This document shows positions 59,444 to 64,000 of a stretch of 64,000 nt of DNA, in pieces. This DNA is from Amylostereum areolatum (Eukaryota; Basidiomycota; Agaricomycetes; Russulales; Stereaceae). Within the stretch, counting starts at the first letter, position 1; every line of letters begins with the position of its first letter. The stretch is from positions 310,001 to 374,000 of the forward strand of contig SAXG01000041.1 in NCBI GenBank assembly GCA_012932865.1, read 5' to 3'. The position numbers were made by a program, and so were the translations under genes. The notes beneath the pieces are model-generated. The model was not told where the DNA came from. It searched no databases and worked only from the letters and a program-made list of their open reading frames with translations.

Positions 59444-62400
59444 ATGTCCTCTGTCGCTTCTGTCGTCCACGGCTCTGCCCGTTTCCCTCCCCAACTGACT
59501 GTCGGGCTCTGCTCGGTAGAGACGTTGTCGGAATGGGAGACTGGCGTGGCTAAGTACGCTGACGAGCGCGAGATCCCCGAGGACAAGCTCGCCGACAAGG
59601 TCTGCCTGTACATCGCGGACAAGCAAACGAACGACTGGATTCGCTCCAGCCGCGCGATGATCAAGACCATCACCTTCCCCGAGTTCTTCGCCCTCCTACG
59701 CCCCCGCCTCCTCGGTCCCAACTGGGACACCAAACTCTACTCCGAGATCTCCGCAAAGGCTCAGGGTTCCCTCACCTTCGACGTATTCATCAACGATGCC
59801 TGCACCCTCAACGCGCACCTTACCGGGTCGCACCTCCACATGGACGAGTATACGCTGATGATTACTGTGAAGGCCCACCTGAACCCGGACCTCCTCAAGT
59901 CAATCAATAAGCTAACATCCAAAGGTGACTTCCCCACGCTCCCCGCGCTCTGGTTCCCGGCTGTTGCCCTCCTTGACGAGGCGCGCGTCCTCGCCATGGA
60001 CGTTGCCATCACGGCCGCACGCAACACGCACGGCAGTTTCGGCGGCTCCCAAAACACGACCTCAGCCACCCGCCCTGCCCACACCTCCCGCCCGTCGTCC
60101 TCGCAAGGCCCGCGTAGTGTGCGCCCAGCCTCGTCGCAAGGCCTGCAGCCCACAGCGAAGCCCACCCGCACCATGCATCAGCAAAACTCTGAGTACTTGA
60201 CGTGTCCTTGGGGCCCTTGGGCAAGGCCCCCAAGGTCCCAAGCCCCAAGTAACATGCGCCTTGCCCAAGCCGGGTCCGTTCCTGGGCCAAGGCCCCCAAG
60301 GACAATTTGTACTTGGGGGTGACCTTGGTAAGTACTTCTCAAGGTCATAAAGGCCTTTACCCAGGACCCTCAAGCTAGGGTTATATCCTCAAGGGCATGG
60401 TCAAGTAGCTTCATATACTGCAAGGAACTCCCAAGGCATACTCAAGTGATTGTGTGCACACATATTAGAGGTAGAAAAGCATATAATGATTCATCAAATT
60501 CTAAGACTACACAACATATGGGGTACATTATCAGACATGGGTACAGCTACGCAAAATCAACTACACGGAAATTGGTGTACAACACGAGTGTTGACCGGTT
60601 GAGGGAGCACAGGCGTGGCAGGCATTGACGGAGCGAGGGCACAGCGGGCATTGACGGAGCAGGGGCACTGTTGAGAGAGCGCGGGCACAGGCATTGAGGA
60701 AGCGGGGGGTGGGGGTGTTGAGCGCGACGGAGACGTGTTTGGGCAATAAAAACGTACTTTGTGTGGGGGACGCGGGTATTGAGGGTGCCGAAGGTATTAA
60801 GGACGAGGATGTGGGAGGCGAGGGAACGGCGGCGGAGGTGTTGAGAGTGTGATGTGGCGACAAGGCGTCGAGGGCGAGGGCGGGTGCGCGTTGAAAGCGA
60901 GGGCGTGCACGTCAAGAGCGCGGGTGTGCACGTCGAGAGCGCGGGCGTGCACGTCAAGAGCGCGGGCGTGCGCGTCAAGAGCGCGGGCATGCGCGTCAAG
61001 AGCGCGGGCGCAGGTGCGTTGAAGGGGGCGGGCGCGGGCGAGCCAAGGGGGGTAGGTGCGGGCACGTTGAGGGCGGGGTCGGGGCATGCATGGCGGAGGC
61101 GAGGGCGGGGCGAGCACGTTGAGTGTGACGGGTGCGCATAGAAGGCAGGGGATGTGGGAGAAGGGCGAAGGGCGGAGGCGAGGGCGGGCACACAATGAGG
61201 GCGTGCGAGTCTGCGTGTTGCAGGCGTGTGGGCGTCGAAGGTGCTGGCATGGGGTGTTGAGGGCGGGCGGTCGTCCACATCGAGGGGGGGACGTGCACGT
61301 TGCCTTTGAACAGAGGGTGTCGAAGGGTTTGGACGACGGAGATAATAAGTACGCACCTGTTAGGGGAGCGGATGTTGCGTCGAGCTGTAGCGGATGAAGA
61401 CGACAAGGGTGTCCATACTGGGGGCACGGGCGTGGACGTTGAGCGCGACGGGCACATTTGAGTTGGTTGTACAGGTGTTGAATACGACAGATGTGACCAG
61501 GTCGCACGTGTTGAGCGCGGCGACGGCGTTGAGCGTGGTGACGGCATTGAGCGCGGTGACGGCGTTCATGTTGGGGGTGGGGTCATTCATGTTGGGGCAG
61601 GGGCGGACGGTTGAGGGTGACAAGGACGTTGAGGACGAGGGCGTAGGTGTTTGAGGACGAGGGCACAGGCATGATGAGGGCGTTGAAGGCGAGCGTATGG
61701 GTATGGTGGGATCAGCGGCGGAGGCGTTGAGGGTGTGACGTGGCAACGAGGTCGAGGTCGACGGCGGGGGTGGAGATGAGGCGACGGCGGGAGCGAGAGG
61801 AGGCCCGAGGATGATGGTGGGGTTGATGACGTGGCAGTGGCGATAGAAAGAGGGAGGTGGCTGAAGGCGGTGGAGGCGACGATGACAGCGACGTCAGCGT
61901 CGATAGCGGACGGCGACGACAGACGGCGGCGACGACGAAGCCAGTGGCCAACGACAACGACCGAGGTCGTAGTCGAAGGCAAGGAGAGGAAGGAGGACGC
62001 GGCGGCGAGATCAACGAAAAATGATACCTCACGTGACCATTCGTGTCGTCAATTCGCCAAGTCGCGAGAAGTCCCGACTTAGCACCTGTGAGACTTAAGT
62101 TTTCTGTGCTATAAGCCTATACAAGGCATTGATTAAAACTCCAAGTGCCCAAGTAAACTACAAAAACTCCAAGGGTAATTCCAAGCCACGTTGATTTCAC
62201 CCAAGGCTGCAAGTTAATTCATTCCAAGGCTAAGGGCTTCTAAGGCAAATCTCCAAGTCCAAGGCACTTGCTCCAAGTCCAAGTACGTCCCAAGTACTCA
62301 GAGTTTTGCTGATGTGCCCCGGAAGCTTACAGACGACGAACGTGCCCTCCTCTCCGCACACCAAGGGTGTTTCGGGTGCCGCAGGTTTTACGCCGGCCAC

Positions 62401-64000
62401 ATGGCGTTTGACTGCCCCTCCCGCAACACCCCACCGCCTGTTGACACACCCGCCCTAACGCCTGCCATGGCGTCTGCCGCCAAGGCTCAGTTCGACCGTA
62501 GTCAAGGCGCGAGCAACACCACACCGGCAATCGCTAACGCGGTACTCGTCGACGGCTCGCCCGACTACACTGGCACCTGTGTCCTTGAAGGCTCCGACAA
62601 CGACTTGTACGTCCATCCTCCTGTTCGATTGTTCCCCCTTTGCGCTGCTACGATATCGGAGGCGCCGCGTCCCCCTTCCCCTTCACCCGTTTTGCGCGCA
62701 CCTTCTCCCCCTGTCCCCTCCGCCCGCGCTCGCTCCCTTTCCTGCGCGGACGATGTTCCGTTGGTCGCGCCTCTCCTGTTATGGGACGCGATCATCGACC
62801 GCCCCACATCCACGGGCTCTGGCCTCGCGCTGATCGATGACGGGTCACAGCTCGTATTGATTCGCGAAAACTGCACGAAGGGCATGCGCCGCCACAACCT
62901 CCCGAAGCCGTTACCCATCGGGTCCGCATTTTTCTCAGGAGGGGAAGGGGACAGTGTACCTACCGATTCTTCTTCCTTCTCTGACTCGTCTTCCGCTGCC
63001 TCTTGTTCTGCGACCGAGTTTGTTATTCTCCATATGAAGTCCCCCGATGGCTCGTTCATCGCTCGGACTGTTAGGGCTCTCGTTGTAAAACGCCTTGCAT
63101 TCCCTGTTCTCCTCGGCTTGCCCTGGTTGATTCGCAATGACATAGTCATTTCGCCTGCGCAACGCTCATGTGTCGTACGCGAATCAGGTTACGACCTTCT
63201 GAAGCCCAGTTCTCCTGCGCCTCGTATTCCCATCCCTGTTCATTTCCGCTCCCTTGTTCGCTTGCCTGCATCATCTCCTGATGATGGTCCTTCGGCCCAT
63301 GCCCGTGCACTGTACGCGTCCGTTGTGGCCGAGCTTGATAACGTCCTTCCGCCCGTTCGGGCGGAAGTTGCCCGTACTGCTGACTGCGTTTCCCCGCCAG
63401 ACCTTGCCACCATCTTGGCCACGCACGTTACGGTTCAAGGCCTCGCCAAGCGCGACGCCCAAATGAAACACAAGAATGCAGATCTATTTCCCGCCGACAT
63501 CCCGCACACCTCCCGACTACCGACGCACACATACCACCGCATTCTCCTCAAAGATGCATCAGTCTCAATCCGACAGCGGCAATACGGTTCGCCTCGCAAG
63601 TACCGTGATACCTGGCAGACCCTCCTTGATGGCCACCTCGCTGCTGGCAGCATCCGCCCGTCCTCCAGCCCCCACGCGTCGCCCGCCTTCCTGATTCCCA
63701 AGGCCGACATCGCGGCCTTGCCGCGGATGGTTATTGACTACCGACAGATCAACGCGAACACCATTCCTGACAGGTTCCCGCTCCCGCGTGTCGACGATAT
63801 CCTCGCCGACTGCGCCAAGGGCCGGATTTGGGGAAAGATGGATATGACAAATTCCTTTTTTCAGACCCTTATGCACCCAGACGACATACACCTCACGGCA
63901 ATGACAACCCCGCTCGGCTTATATGAATGGCTCGTCATGCCAATGGGTTGCCGCAACGCCCCATCCACTCACCAGCGCCGCATGGTTGGCGCCCTCCGCC
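59444..64000 (+). CDS. gag-pol: Gag-Pol of gypsy element 2, split by a nested transposon, partial
   Basis: First segment 59444-60175: MSSVASVVHGSARFPPQL, then a retrotrans-gag region (LYIADKQTNDWIRSSRAM, FFALLRPRLLG) and a Pro/Ser-rich linker. Second segment 62317-64000: zinc knuckle CFGCRRFYAGHMAFDC, protease-like region with ALIDDGSQLVLI (DDG where D-S/T-G is usual), and reverse transcriptase up to the window edge (IPKADI, VIDYRQINANT, WGKMDMTNSFFQ, GLYEWLVMPMGCRNAPSTHQ). The second segment has no stop. Dropping the nested element plus one copy of its 2-bp target duplication joins the two segments in the same frame, so gag and pol form one continuous frame without programmed frameshifting. 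Confidence 0.85.
60176..62314. mobile_element. Nested non-autonomous TIR element with minisatellite interior
   Basis: 2139 bp, ended by a perfect 24-bp inverted repeat starting CATCAGCAAAACTCTGAG and flanked by a 2-bp duplication TG (60174-60175 and 62315-62316). Both sub-terminal regions (60200-60440 and 62110-62300) are packed with CCAAG/CTTGG motifs. The interior (60600-62030) is a G-rich series of diverged short repeats (GTTGAGGGCG-type) with no transposase. Dense sub-terminal motifs recall CACTA/EnSpm-like elements, but the ends are not CACTA and the family is not established. It interrupts gag of gypsy element 2. Confidence 0.88.
60896..61020 (+). repeat. Minisatellite, ~21-bp unit
   Basis: Five to six consecutive copies of GTGCACGTCAAGAGCGCGGGC-like units, differing by single bases (GTGCACGTC / GTGCGCGTC / ATGCGCGTC). 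They sit inside the nested TIR element. A second short array of GGTGACGGCGTTGAGCGC-like units is at ~61515-61570. Confidence 0.85.

Larger units (their letters stand above)
58822..64000 (+). mobile_element. Ty3/gypsy retrotransposon 2, in RPB9 intron, runs off the window
   Basis: The probable 5' LTR begins TGTAAG at 58822 (the first 19 bp form a TGTAAG...CTTACA hairpin), with a TATATA box near 58943. Gag starts at 59444 and one gag-pol frame continues to the window end once a nested TIR element (60176-62314) is removed. The 3' half, including the 3' LTR, is outside. The exact LTR length and primer site could not be determined. Confidence 0.8.

Noticed and set aside
60547..61982. Long minus-strand open frames rich in Pro, Thr, Ser and His
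   Set aside because: They are translations of G-rich minisatellites inside the nested TIR element, open in several frames at once, without domains.
1..64000. CRISPR arrays, bacterial operons or phage modules
   Set aside because: Spliceosomal introns and eukaryotic genes run through the window; no regularly spaced repeat-spacer array is present.

Overview
The window is nuclear DNA from a filamentous basidiomycete, most likely a wood-decay Agaricomycete (Polyporales-like). The support is GC-rich coding sequence, many 48-75 nt introns (mostly GT-AG, two GC-AG), Agaricomycete-type F-box and NACHT-ankyrin families, and Ty3/gypsy chromoviruses. Exon models were built by hand from reading frames, splice sites, phase bookkeeping and comparison between paralogs inside the window. 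No database search was possible.

Layout. 1-1095: 3' part of a WD40 gene. 2384-3106: non-autonomous TIR element with an 8-bp target duplication, just upstream of an NHX1-type Na+/H+ exchanger (3269-5667). 8519-9552 (-): translation elongation factor 1-beta. 12911-17458: two tandem paralogous F-box-like genes. 20102-21076: Nudix hydrolase. 21446-23942: FAD monooxygenase with the Baeyer-Villiger fingerprint. 25843-27416: secreted agmatinase-family ureohydrolase. 27790-29623: 51-kDa FMN/NADH subunit of complex I. 29821-31618 (-): full-length WD40 paralog of the first gene, with one frameshift, head-to-head with a RecQ-like helicase (31746-33443).

The right half is dominated by repeats. A Ty3/gypsy chromovirus (33298-40397, minus strand) has two 423-bp LTRs; its left LTR supplies the last ~48 codons of the helicase. 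Then come a Cys-rich hypothetical gene (41274-43564, -) and a tandem duplication of a ~3.7-kb unit (44416-48140 and 49182-52870). Each unit carries an eight-exon seven-TM gene: copy 1 has one nonsense codon, copy 2 is intact. Next is a NACHT-ankyrin gene (53382-57233, -) broken by an in-frame stop and a 1-bp frameshift. RPB9 (58363 onward) has a second Ty3/gypsy element in its third intron. That element is itself interrupted in gag by a 2139-bp TIR element full of minisatellites, and the host retroelement runs off the window end.

The housekeeping genes (NHX1, EF-1beta, complex I, agmatinase, RPB9) act independently; there is no evident metabolic cluster. The most unusual observations are in the first retrotransposon: a 1354-nt leader with no ATG in any frame, an 11-nt match between the predicted RNA 5' end and the site next to the 5' LTR (Tf1-style self-priming), and a protein-like ATG-less frame running through that leader.
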